Source: JAWUWD01 sp034112085 | GTDB lineage: Bacteria > Bacteroidota > Bacteroidia > Cytophagales > Cyclobacteriaceae | Direction of reading: 5' to 3' | Length of the DNA stretch: 54,633 bases | Assembly (NCBI GenBank): GCA_034112085.1 | Contig: JAWUWD010000089.1 | Coordinates: 1-54,633 of the forward strand | Part shown: positions 8,040 to 15,683 of the stretch, piece by piece | Position numbering within the stretch: position 1 is the first letter of the stretch | How the letters are laid out: the number at the start of each line of letters is the position of its first letter | Notes under the pieces: model-generated | The model's database searches: none | Told to the model about the DNA's origin: nothing | The model's input: the letters and a program-made list of their open reading frames with translations, nothing else | Program-made: the position numbers and the translations under genes

Positions 8040-9166
8040 AACAAGTCTTAGTCGAAGGAATAAATAGTATTGACCAAATTAATGGGGTATTAGATCAATT
8101 TCCGCACACGAAGATACTACTGGTAACTGGGAAGACTTCTTATCAATCCTGTGGAGCGAAAGCAAAACTTGATTCTCTCCTATCGAACAAAGAGGTAATT
8201 CAATTCTCAGACTTTAAACCTAATCCAAAAGACAAGGATGTAATAAAAGGCGTCAATCTATTCAATCAAGAGAACTGTGATTTGATATTGGCAGTTGGTG
8301 GCGGTAGTCCACTTGATATTGCCAAACTCATCAAATTCTATGCAAGTGAAGAAATACTGTTTGGATCAGATTTGTCTCAGAGATCACAGACACTAGATAC
8401 ATTACCACTCATTGCTATCCCCACAACAGCAGGATCAGGTAGTGAAGCGACTCATTTTGCCGTGGTGTATATTGATGGGGTAAAACACTCGATCGCTGAT
8501 GAAAGTATTCTACCTGACGCTGTTATCTTAGAGCCTTCATTTCTTGTCAATCCCCCCAAGCATATCACAAGATGCAGCGGTATCGATGCCTTCTGTCAAT
8601 CTATTGAGTCCATTTGGAATGTATACAGTACTAACGAATCGTCTCATAAAGCAAAGACGGCTCTTCATTTAATGAAGACAAATCTACCTATTCACATCAA
8701 GGAACCATCTGTAGACACGGCAATCGCTATTCAGAAAGGAGCTTATCTAGCAGGACAAGCGATCAATATTACCAAAACAACCGCACCTCATGCGATGTCT
8801 TATGCTTTGACTTACAAATATAACATCTGCCATGGTCAAGCAGTTGCCGTTTATCTACCTACGGTGCTACAGCTAAATGCGGAAGTAGATGAAAAGACAG
8901 TGTCAGATAATACAACTATCCAACAAGTCAAAATTGCGATGGACATCATCTTCCAAGAATTCGATACTAATAATGCCTTGGACTGTGCTAAAGCAATTCG
9001 TGAGTTTATGAACTCTATCAATCTCAAAACAACTTTGAGTGAACTAGGGGTTCAATCGGAGCATAGAGATGAGCTATTGGCTACTGTCAATATTGAAAGG
9101 CTTGCCAATAATCCTCGGAAACTTGGACAAGTTGATTTGGAGAAAATTTTTGATCTTGCATACTAA
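8036..9166 (+). CDS. Iron-containing alcohol dehydrogenase, likely phosphonoacetaldehyde reductase
   Basis: A 376-residue group III alcohol dehydrogenase. GGGSPLDIAK near residue 90 binds NAD(P), and PTTAGSGSEAT follows near residue 140. Metal ligands are visible as Asp184 in GIDAFCQ and His residues in APHAMSYAL and NICHGQAVA. Relatives PhpC, DhpG and FomC reduce phosphonoacetaldehyde to 2-hydroxyethylphosphonate. Its 4-bp overlap with phosphonopyruvate decarboxylase, and the absence of an aminotransferase in the cluster, suggest that product rather than 2-aminoethylphosphonate. The specificity is inferred from context, since the fold alone does not settle it. Confidence 0.88.
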   Translation: MKQVLVEGINSIDQINGVLDQFPHTKILLVTGKTSYQSCGAKAKLDSLLSNKEVIQFSDFKPNPKDKDVIKGVNLFNQENCDLILAVGGGSPLDIAKLIKFYASEEILFGSDLSQRSQTLDTLPLIAIPTTAGSGSEATHFAVVYIDGVKHSIADESILPDAVILEPSFLVNPPKHITRCSGIDAFCQSIESIWNVYSTNESSHKAKTALHLMKTNLPIHIKEPSVDTAIAIQKGAYLAGQAINITKTTAPHAMSYALTYKYNICHGQAVAVYLPTVLQLNAEVDEKTVSDNTTIQQVKIAMDIIFQEFDTNNALDCAKAIREFMNSINLKTTLSELGVQSEHRDELLATVNIERLANNPRKLGQVDLEKIFDLAY

Positions 9167-9236
9167 GATTTATCAATAATCTAGATATACCATGTGAGTT
9201 TACTTTGTAATTTCGCAATCATAAAACCACTACTCT

Positions 9237-9869
9237 ATGCACATTGCCATTTGCGGAAATATAGGCTCAGGAAAGACCACATTAGCAGGAATGCTTTCCA
9301 AACACTATGGCTGGAAAGCCGAATTTGAATCTGTCGAGAACAACCCATATTTAGCTGATTTTTATGAGGATATGCATAAATGGGCTTTCCATTTACAAGT
9401 ATATTTTCTCAATAATCGTTTCAACCAAATCAAAAACATCCAAGCCAGTGATATCACTACCATCCAAGATCGTACGATCTATGAAGATGCCTATATATTT
9501 GCGGCTAACTTATTCAAATCTGGTTTCTTAAACGATAGAGATTACAGCAGTTATTTGAGTTTGTTTCACTCGATGATTCATCATGTAGAAGCACCTGACT
9601 TGGTAGTTTATCTTAAAGCTGATATCCCCAAATTAGTAAAGCAAATACAAAAAAGAGGCAGAGACTACGAGGATGCGATTAGGCTTGATTATCTCAAAAA
9701 TCTCAATGAACACTACGCTGATTGGATTGGCAACTATGACTTAGGTAAGCTACTTATCATTGATGTCAATGAAATGGACTATGTGGCTAATGTGGAAGAC
9801 TTCTCTGAAGTTGTCAGTAGAATAGATATTGAACTTACTGGGTTATTCAGCAATCAACCTCAAAAATAG
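9237..9869 (+). CDS. Deoxynucleoside kinase
   Basis: A 210-residue member of the deoxyadenosine/deoxyguanosine kinase family, which phosphorylates deoxynucleosides in salvage. The P-loop GNIGSGKTT is at residues 7-15, the substrate-site ESVENNPYLADFYED follows, the DRTIYEDAYIFA motif (the DRS-type motif) lies near residue 82, and the lid segment KRGRDYE is near residue 140. No signal or membrane segment is present. The 70-bp gap to the phosphonate operon holds a weak -7-like sequence, so it may have its own promoter. The pcm gene follows after 2 bp. Confidence 0.88.
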   Translation: MHIAICGNIGSGKTTLAGMLSKHYGWKAEFESVENNPYLADFYEDMHKWAFHLQVYFLNNRFNQIKNIQASDITTIQDRTIYEDAYIFAANLFKSGFLNDRDYSSYLSLFHSMIHHVEAPDLVVYLKADIPKLVKQIQKRGRDYEDAIRLDYLKNLNEHYADWIGNYDLGKLLIIDVNEMDYVANVEDFSEVVSRIDIELTGLFSNQPQK

Positions 9870-9871
9870 CC

Positions 9872-10519
9872 TTGGAAGATAGCTACAAACATCGTGGAAT
9901 GAGAAAGAAGCTTATCAAGCTTCTAGAAGGTAAAAACATCAGGAGTTTAGATGTTCTTAATGCAATTGGTAAAGTCCCCCGACACTTCTTTTTCGACAAT
10001 GTATTTGTGGAGCATGCCTATCAAGACAAAGCCTTCCCTATTGGAGAAGGACAAACTATCTCACAGCCTTACACAGTCGCTTTTCAATCTGAAAAACTTG
10101 AAATAAAATCAGGAGATAAAGTCCTTGAAATAGGCACTGGATCTGGCTATCAAGCCTGTGTATTGCTCGAACTTGGTGCTGAACTACATACCATAGAATA
10201 TCAGAAAGTGCTATATGAACGTACCAAGGAATTCCTTCCAAAGATGGGTTACAATGCCAACTTCTACCATGGAGACGGATCAAAAGGCATTCCAAATCAA
10301 GCACCTTTTGATAGAATAATCGTAACTGCTGGTGCCCCAACGATCCCAAATAGTCTGATCAAACAACTCAATATTGGTGGCATCTTGATCATCCCTGTTG
10401 GAAACAATGAGCGACAAAAAATGTACAAAATAACCAAGCTCGCAGAAACAAAAATTAAAAAAGAGGAGTTTGATTTTTTCAGTTTCGTACCTTTGTTGGG
10501 TAAAGAAGGTTGGGGATAA
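9872..10519 (+). CDS. pcm: Protein-L-isoaspartate O-methyltransferase
   Basis: A 215-residue SAM-dependent methyltransferase that repairs isoaspartyl residues in damaged proteins. The family signature is seen in VPRHFFFDN, the GEGQTISQPYTVAFQ loop near residue 58 and the SAM-binding VLEIGTGSGYQACVL near residue 87. The most likely start is TTG at 9872, because it preserves the EDSYKHRGMRKKL N-terminus found in relatives. ATG at 9899 is an alternative that drops nine residues. The start lies 2 bp after the kinase stop. A 64-bp gap precedes the thioesterase gene. Confidence 0.9.
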   Translation: MEDSYKHRGMRKKLIKLLEGKNIRSLDVLNAIGKVPRHFFFDNVFVEHAYQDKAFPIGEGQTISQPYTVAFQSEKLEIKSGDKVLEIGTGSGYQACVLLELGAELHTIEYQKVLYERTKEFLPKMGYNANFYHGDGSKGIPNQAPFDRIIVTAGAPTIPNSLIKQLNIGGILIIPVGNNERQKMYKITKLAETKIKKEEFDFFSFVPLLGKEGWG

Positions 10520-10583
10520 TTGGCTACTAGCTCCACATATAACTTAAGAATTGCTAACGACTAAAAGCTAACAGCTATTTAAT

Positions 10584-11108
10584 ATGCCCAAAAAGAAAAA
10601 AACTGCACAAGGCTCATTCGTCAATATGACTGAACTCGTGCTTCCTAATGATACAAATACACTCAATAACCTCATGGGAGGTCGTCTACTACATTGGATG
10701 GATATAGTCTCTGCTATCTCGGCTCAGAAACATTCCAACAGAATAGTGGTGACAGCATCCGTTGATAATGTTTCGTTTGGTAAAGCTATACAACTAGGTA
10801 ATGTCGTAACTCTTAAAGCAAAAGTAACCAGAGCCTTCAACTCCTCTATGGAAGTCCACATTAAGGTCGAAGCTGAGGATATTCCCAATGGTACCAAATT
10901 CAGTAGCAACGAGGCCTTTTACACTTTTGTTGCCGTGGATCAATCCGGCAGACCAATAGATGTAGCTGAATTGCAACCGGAAACCACTGAAGAAGTAGAG
11001 CTCTACGAAGGTGCTTTAAGAAGAAGACAATTACGCTTGGTATTAGCCAAGCGTATGAAGCCAGAAGATGCGACTGAACTTAAGTCTATTTTCAATTTAG
11101 ATAAATAG
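10584..11108 (+). CDS. Acyl-CoA thioesterase (YciA/BACH-type hotdog)
   Basis: A 174-residue hotdog-fold protein. NLMGGRLLHWMDIVSAISA near residue 30 is the central helix with the catalytic Asp, and TASVDNVSFGKAIQLGNVV is the conserved beta region. Such enzymes hydrolyse medium- to long-chain acyl-CoA in the cytoplasm. The C-terminal ~35 residues are a charged extension ending in basic RRRQLRLVLAKRMK, common in Bacteroidota relatives. The next gene begins 2 bp after the stop. Confidence 0.87.
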   Translation: MPKKKKTAQGSFVNMTELVLPNDTNTLNNLMGGRLLHWMDIVSAISAQKHSNRIVVTASVDNVSFGKAIQLGNVVTLKAKVTRAFNSSMEVHIKVEAEDIPNGTKFSSNEAFYTFVAVDQSGRPIDVAELQPETTEEVELYEGALRRRQLRLVLAKRMKPEDATELKSIFNLDK

Positions 11109-11110
11109 AA

Positions 11111-11692
11111 ATGGACGAAGAAAAGGCTTTCCTCCCCCACTTTATAGATGAAGAAATCTACATAATAGATGAAGTAGTTTCTGTTGAAACGGCACCCATC
11201 CAACAAGAGTCGGCAGTAATATCTAACGAGCAAGAAATTAAGGAAGAACCAGTTAAGCCTATAGCCGAAGAACCAAAACAAATTTACGAAGCACCCAAAG
11301 TTGAAGAGGTAGTACGGCCAACTTTTGAACTTACTTTCAATGGTCAAAATACTAAAGGTGTTTTATTGCTAGTAAACAATATCTCAGCAGAGGAGAGAGC
11401 ATTCTTAGAAAAAGTATTGGGTGCGGTGAAATTGACAATGAATGATTGTGCTTTGCTCTCATTATCTCAAAACAATTCAACTGAACATCAGAAGTTAATT
11501 GAGAATTTCAAGTGCAAAACCATTATCAACTTGGGAGGTCAACCATTACCCTTCCTTCAAGGAATTAAGAACTACAAAATCAATTTTTTAGCTGACAAAA
11601 AGGTCCTTATTACTGATGATCTTACATCAATCATGGCTGACGTTGCTAAGAAAAAATTGCTCTGGGAGAGCTTGCAGCTATTGTTTTTATAA
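11111..11692 (+). CDS. Conserved hypothetical protein with acidic N-terminal region
   Basis: A 193-residue protein I cannot assign to a characterised family. Residues 1 to ~75 are rich in Glu, Pro and Val and look disordered. Residues ~78-193 look folded, with alternating strands and helices (GVLLLVNNISAEERAFL, KTIINLGGQPLPF, KVLITDDLTSIMADV) ending in KKKLLWESLQLLFL. This architecture, a disordered linker before a small alpha/beta domain, could suit an accessory subunit of a DNA replication complex, but that is only a guess. It is likely co-transcribed with the thioesterase and convergent with nosY, 22 bp away. Confidence 0.6.
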   Translation: MDEEKAFLPHFIDEEIYIIDEVVSVETAPIQQESAVISNEQEIKEEPVKPIAEEPKQIYEAPKVEEVVRPTFELTFNGQNTKGVLLLVNNISAEERAFLEKVLGAVKLTMNDCALLSLSQNNSTEHQKLIENFKCKTIINLGGQPLPFLQGIKNYKINFLADKKVLITDDLTSIMADVAKKKLLWESLQLLFL

Positions 11693-11714
11693 CAAAATCT
11701 GTATTCGAAAACCA

Positions 11715-12497
11715 TTAAAAATCTTTCTTTTTAGAGATCCAGGCAATACTGAAAGCAGGAATGGCTACCCATGCCATCGCACAGCTTGTAGCGATGATCA
11801 TCCCTAAAGAAGTTCCGAAAAACTTATTGAATATAGCTCCTGTATATCCCAATAAAGCAGATATATCTAGTTTGAGCATCACTAGGATACGACATAGGTC
11901 AATCGGGTTAAATAGAATGACGCCTAACGAAAACTTATCCAATGGGTAGTCCTCAAAGGCAAATAGTGATAATAAAAATAATCCATCATAAATCACTGCC
12001 ATAAACAGCCAAAGCACAATCGCAATTCCGAATCCTTTGATGCGGTTTTCGTTTTTCAAAGCGATGATGTATGCTAGCCCTATAAAAATGAACGTGAGGG
12101 CAACTCCCACAAATATTAAAGTGAGAAAGCTTAGCAACTCGCTAGAACCAATGGCTCCATAAAACAGAAATGGAATACCCATCCCAAGTACAAAGCTAAT
12201 AGATAGAGATACCGCCAAACCCAAGTATTGTCCTAAGAAGATTGAATTGCGCTTAATTGGTTGAGCCAAAAGTAACTCTGTAAACTCACGAGAGTTGTAG
12301 TAATACATCACGCCAAACATTGTCCCGATCAATGGACATAGTAAAAGCACAATATTCATCAGGCTGACTATCGCACGCGACAGGTCACTGCTTAAGTATA
12401 AGAGTGAAGTAGTGCTCACCGCGAAGAAGATAAAATAGATATAACTCCATCTACTTCTAATCAGATCGTAAAGACTGTATTTGAATATTTTTCCCAT
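11715..12497 (-). CDS. nosY: NosY-type ABC transporter permease
   Basis: A 260-residue membrane protein with about six predicted transmembrane segments, for example residues ~18-38, 45-68, 90-115, 125-150 and 157-180, and a short cytoplasmic C-terminus ending in Lys-Lys-Lys-Asp-Phe. It matches the ABC-2 permease pattern of NosY. With NosF and NosD it helps mature the copper sulfide (CuZ) centre of nitrous oxide reductase in the periplasm. The start codon shares one base with the nosF stop, so the two are translationally coupled. It is the last gene of the nos operon and is convergent with the plus-strand hypothetical gene. Confidence 0.85.
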   Translation of the reverse strand: MGKIFKYSLYDLIRSRWSYIYFIFFAVSTTSLLYLSSDLSRAIVSLMNIVLLLCPLIGTMFGVMYYYNSREFTELLLAQPIKRNSIFLGQYLGLAVSLSISFVLGMGIPFLFYGAIGSSELLSFLTLIFVGVALTFIFIGLAYIIALKNENRIKGFGIAIVLWLFMAVIYDGLFLLSLFAFEDYPLDKFSLGVILFNPIDLCRILVMLKLDISALLGYTGAIFNKFFGTSLGMIIATSCAMAWVAIPAFSIAWISKKKDF

Positions 12498-13231
12498 TAC
12501 AGAGCTACGTTTTCTAAGGTTTGTTTTTCTTTATTCTTTTGTAAAATTTTGGCAATAGATCGTTCGAGTTTGACCTCATTGGTGATCTCATACATATCTT
12601 TTAGCGATCCTTTGAAGTATATCTTCCCTTCTAGTAAAAATACAATTGTGTCAGCAAGCTCCTCTACCACATCCATGATATGAGTGGTTATTATGATCGT
12701 TTTTCCTTTATCACGTTCACTAGAGATCAGTTCTTTGAGTCTAATCAGCGCTATTGGATCCAATCCAACAGTAGGTTCATCAAGGATGATGATGTCATTA
12801 TCAAACATGAAGCACAATACCAAATTAACTTTTTGCCTAGTTCCTCCAGATAGATTTCTTAGTCTTCTTTTAAGGAACGGCTCCAGTTCGAAAATTTCGA
12901 TAAGAGACTTTTCATCACCTTCTTGTCCCCTGATGTCTTTGACCATTCTGATCAATTCCTCAACTTTAAGATTTTCAGGAAATCTTGCGATCTGAGGTAA
13001 GTAGTCAATCTGTTTTCTATAGTCTGACTCCCCCTTAATAGATCGATTGTGGATCAAAATATCCCCGCCATCTGGAAGTACCATCCCCAATATACTCTTA
13101 ATGATAGTTGTTTTCCCAGAACCGTTTGGGCCTAGTACAGCAAATATTCCTGGCTCAGAAATCTCTAAATCCACTCCTTTGAGGACTTCATTCTTACCAA
13201 ATGACTTTTTTAGTTGATTTACTTTGATCAT
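12497..13231 (-). CDS. nosF: NosF-type ABC transporter ATPase
   Basis: A 244-residue ABC ATPase with Walker A GPNGSGKTT at about residues 34-42, signature LSGGTRQKV near 134 and Walker B IIILDEPTVGLDP near 155, followed by the switch histidine in IITTHIMD. It energises NosY and interacts with periplasmic NosD during assembly of the NosZ CuZ site. Its start overlaps the nosD stop by 4 bp and its stop overlaps the nosY start by 1 bp. The basic C-terminal tail after residue 220 is typical of this subfamily. Confidence 0.9.
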   Translation of the reverse strand: MIKVNQLKKSFGKNEVLKGVDLEISEPGIFAVLGPNGSGKTTIIKSILGMVLPDGGDILIHNRSIKGESDYRKQIDYLPQIARFPENLKVEELIRMVKDIRGQEGDEKSLIEIFELEPFLKRRLRNLSGGTRQKVNLVLCFMFDNDIIILDEPTVGLDPIALIRLKELISSERDKGKTIIITTHIMDVVEELADTIVFLLEGKIYFKGSLKDMYEITNEVKLERSIAKILQKNKEKQTLENVAL

Positions 13232-14478
13232 GGTGTCAATATGGGTTTCATACTTGGTGTATTATCTAGCAGCGTAGTGGGTGTAAACATAGGCGTCACT
13301 TTCTCTGCGAAATTGATGATATCAATAAACATACTTCGAAGAAGAATAATAGAAGCATCTACTCTAGTGACTACATAGGAAAATAGCTTCACTGGTCGGT
13401 GAGGCACATCTCCAACACCATCTTTATCAAGATCGTACCCAGAATATTCACTCCAGTAGTTGCCATCATAGATATTATAGTTTCGAGAGCTATTGGTGGC
13501 TACATCGAATGTATTACCTATGAAGTTGTTCTCAGTAATGATATTGTCCATACAACTCCCAAGGATTTTGACTGCCCAACCATTGCGGATGAATTCATTG
13601 TTATTGATGTTCATTCTAGTGGCACTTTCGCCATAGATACCAATCGTATTCTCAATGAATTTATTGTTGGTAATCTCTCCATCGTAGATTTCTTTGAGAA
13701 GCAATCCATAAGCAGATGCACCCCAGTTTCTTTGAAAATTGTTCTGTTGCATTTTGATACCTCTGGAGAACATGACTGCTACTCCTGCCCCATTATCACG
13801 GAAAGTATTGTTGATGTAATTGTCGTTATTAGAAAACATAAAATGTAATCCATATCGAAGTTGTCCTTCACTCAAGTTATTCTCAATTTGACTATCATCC
13901 ACAAATTCCAGATAAATACCATCCCGATGGTTTTTGACATGATTATCACGTATTTCGATGTTTTGACAATGCCATAAGTGTATCGCATTTCCAGAGGACA
14001 TTTCTTCTTTCGCATCTCCAAATACTTCGTTATTGATCACTTTTGTGTATTGTGATTTTTGAAGGTAAATGCCAAAGAAGGTATTGATAAGTCTGTTGTT
14101 CCGAATGGTCACATAATCCTTTTTTACAACATTGATTCCTGCCTGATCTTTGATATAGCTGGTGCCTACATTTTGGATTTGAAAACCTTCTATCAATACA
14201 CTGTCAGCTGTAATGGTGATAATTTCATTGTCATTATCTCCATCTACTATTGGGTAATTCTCACCTATTAGCTTTAGCGGTTTATTGATGACGATATTCC
14301 CTTCATGGTACTCACCTCCTTTGACTAGTATAGTTGTGTGAGGAGCTGCCTGATTGATGGCAGATTGGATACTTTTTACATCACAGCTGCTGCAGACTTC
14401 AATAGTCTGAGCTTGAGCCGTAGTGCCTACAAGTAGTAGTATCCAAAAGAACCTGCGATATAGTCTATTTGTTTTCAA
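13228..14478 (-). CDS. nosD: NosD, periplasmic nitrous oxide reductase maturation protein
   Basis: A ~416-residue secreted protein made mainly of right-handed parallel beta-helix repeats (NosD/CASH family). Repeated turns such as IEIRDNHVKNHRDGIYLEF and MNINNNEFIRNGWAVKI occur between residues ~70 and 330. A cleavable signal peptide is clear if translation starts at TTG 14478, giving MKTNRLYRRFFWILLLVGTT. An upstream ATG at 14541 would add 21 residues unlike a signal peptide and would overlap nosL by 59 bp. The C-terminal ~60 residues are probably a membrane-associated tail. It works with NosF and NosY to supply sulfur for the CuZ centre. Confidence 0.85.
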   Translation of the reverse strand: MKTNRLYRRFFWILLLVGTTAQAQTIEVCSSCDVKSIQSAINQAAPHTTILVKGGEYHEGNIVINKPLKLIGENYPIVDGDNDNEIITITADSVLIEGFQIQNVGTSYIKDQAGINVVKKDYVTIRNNRLINTFFGIYLQKSQYTKVINNEVFGDAKEEMSSGNAIHLWHCQNIEIRDNHVKNHRDGIYLEFVDDSQIENNLSEGQLRYGLHFMFSNNDNYINNTFRDNGAGVAVMFSRGIKMQQNNFQRNWGASAYGLLLKEIYDGEITNNKFIENTIGIYGESATRMNINNNEFIRNGWAVKILGSCMDNIITENNFIGNTFDVATNSSRNYNIYDGNYWSEYSGYDLDKDGVGDVPHRPVKLFSYVVTRVDASIILLRSMFIDIINFAEKVTPMFTPTTLLDNTPSMKPILTP

Positions 14479-14482
14479 TGAC

Positions 14483-14950
14483 TTAATGTTGATGATCGTG
14501 ATTGAAAGCCGGTAACTCACCAAACACGTTATTGAGCCCATCCCAGTTATAAATCATGCCTCCATTTTTGTCTTTCAACTCTTTTGCATCACTACCATTT
14601 CCAACGGCAGTGATAAAAGCACCCATTGGGCTTGGCAGCTGCTCGGACCTTATGAAGGATGCCGTTTTTGCGTCTATAAGTTTGGCAGGTGTCAAATAAT
14701 CAGTCACTAACATTTGACTGAATTCATGCCTTTTATTCTCTTCTGCTCTGGTATAGTTGATCATACATTCTGCAGCATCGAATACAAACGATTTGCCTTT
14801 GGTAGTGACCAGTTGTGCAGCATAGCGCTGATCAACGACTGTCATTTTACAATAGTCACAACTCATATGTCCATATTCTATCGGCTGAGGTATATTATCA
14901 CAACCTATGAGAATGGCTGAAAGTGCAATGAATGATAGTAAAGTCTTCAT
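14483..14950 (-). CDS. nosL: NosL copper chaperone lipoprotein
   Basis: A 155-residue lipoprotein with a lipobox LIGC ending at residue 16. The hallmark HMSCDYCKMTVVDQRYAAQL follows at about residue 28 and contains the CxxCKM motif. C-terminal His residues (FNHDHQH) may also bind metal. NosL holds Cu(I) at the outer face of the membrane and delivers it to apo-NosZ. The TTG start of nosD lies 4 bp after its stop and the membrane-protein gene ends 4 bp before its start, consistent with one operon. Confidence 0.92.
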   Translation of the reverse strand: MKTLLSFIALSAILIGCDNIPQPIEYGHMSCDYCKMTVVDQRYAAQLVTTKGKSFVFDAAECMINYTRAEENKRHEFSQMLVTDYLTPAKLIDAKTASFIRSEQLPSPMGAFITAVGNGSDAKELKDKNGGMIYNWDGLNNVFGELPAFNHDHQH

Positions 14951-14954
14951 TGAA

Positions 14955-15539
14955 TTATGCTTTATTTATGTCCTCTTTTCTCCCAACGAAAAAAGCCGCA
15001 AAACTGGAGAAAATAGAAAGCCCTAAGAACAAACCACCCCAATATGGATAGGAGATTGCATTAAAATTGAGTAACATTTTTGATCCGAATACTGGAGGCT
15101 GATATGCCATACCAGGTACTTTGATTGGTGCTTTGGGGTCCAGTGTGTGACCATAGTCATATTCCCAAAGGTAAAAATCGTATATACCCGCTATTCCCAT
15201 TAGCACTAATAGAATCCCCCAAGTGAGGAACAACTTCTTGTTGCCAACTAAGGCAAATATCAGTCCTAGAAGAGACATGCCCATTACGATATGTGGGAAG
15301 AAACTTAGCTCTGGAATAGAGTCTGGAACGATAAACTGCATTCCCACATAGTGATTGAGAATGTTGATGTTTTGTAAAGTGCTTGGTGTATCTCCAGTGA
15401 TCTGGTTGATCCAAATATACATGGTGATCCCATTGGGATATTGTGGTGCCTCTAGTGTAATACGCCAGAGAGGCGTAAAGAACAGAGTTAGTGGCAGAAG
15501 AGCCGCTACAAGCATTAATTTTTTTGATAATGATTTCAT
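14955..15539 (-). CDS. Membrane protein of the nos operon, unknown function
   Basis: A 194-residue polytopic membrane protein with predicted segments at residues ~8-28, 85-102, 105-125 and 165-187, and a periplasmic loop rich in Trp, Pro and Tyr (TPLWRITLEAPQYPNGI). Genes of this kind recur between nosZ and nosL in clade II nos clusters, but no function is proven. It could assist copper handling or electron supply. Two internal motifs, NHYVGMQF and the YPYWGG segment near residue 165, appear conserved. It is separated from nosZ by ~145 bp that contains a strong hairpin. Confidence 0.75.
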   Translation of the reverse strand: MKSLSKKLMLVAALLPLTLFFTPLWRITLEAPQYPNGITMYIWINQITGDTPSTLQNINILNHYVGMQFIVPDSIPELSFFPHIVMGMSLLGLIFALVGNKKLFLTWGILLVLMGIAGIYDFYLWEYDYGHTLDPKAPIKVPGMAYQPPVFGSKMLLNFNAISYPYWGGLFLGLSIFSSFAAFFVGRKEDINKA

Positions 15540-15618
15540 GAGTATGAGTTTTGTAGCAAAAATATTGAGGGTAAATACTACTTAGTAATACTGAGGGATG
15601 AAAATCAAAGTAAGGAGG

Positions 15619-15650
15619 GGTCTGCCAGCACTCGTTTGTGGTGGCAGACC
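15619..15650 (-). terminator. Stem-loop downstream of nosZ
   Basis: A perfect 9-bp stem (GGTCTGCCA at 15619-15627 pairing with TGGCAGACC at 15642-15650) encloses a 14-nt loop. It lies 34 bp after the nosZ stop on the transcribed strand. There is no U-tract, so it may be a weak terminator or a 3' stabiliser that makes nosZ mRNA more abundant than the downstream maturation genes. Confidence 0.5.
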
Positions 15651-15683
15651 AAACATACCTAAACTTAGTTTATGAAAATCACA

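Noticed and set aside
13399..13848. A 149-codon plus-strand frame inside nosD
   Set aside because: It is antisense to a clear beta-helix protein and its translation shows no family features.
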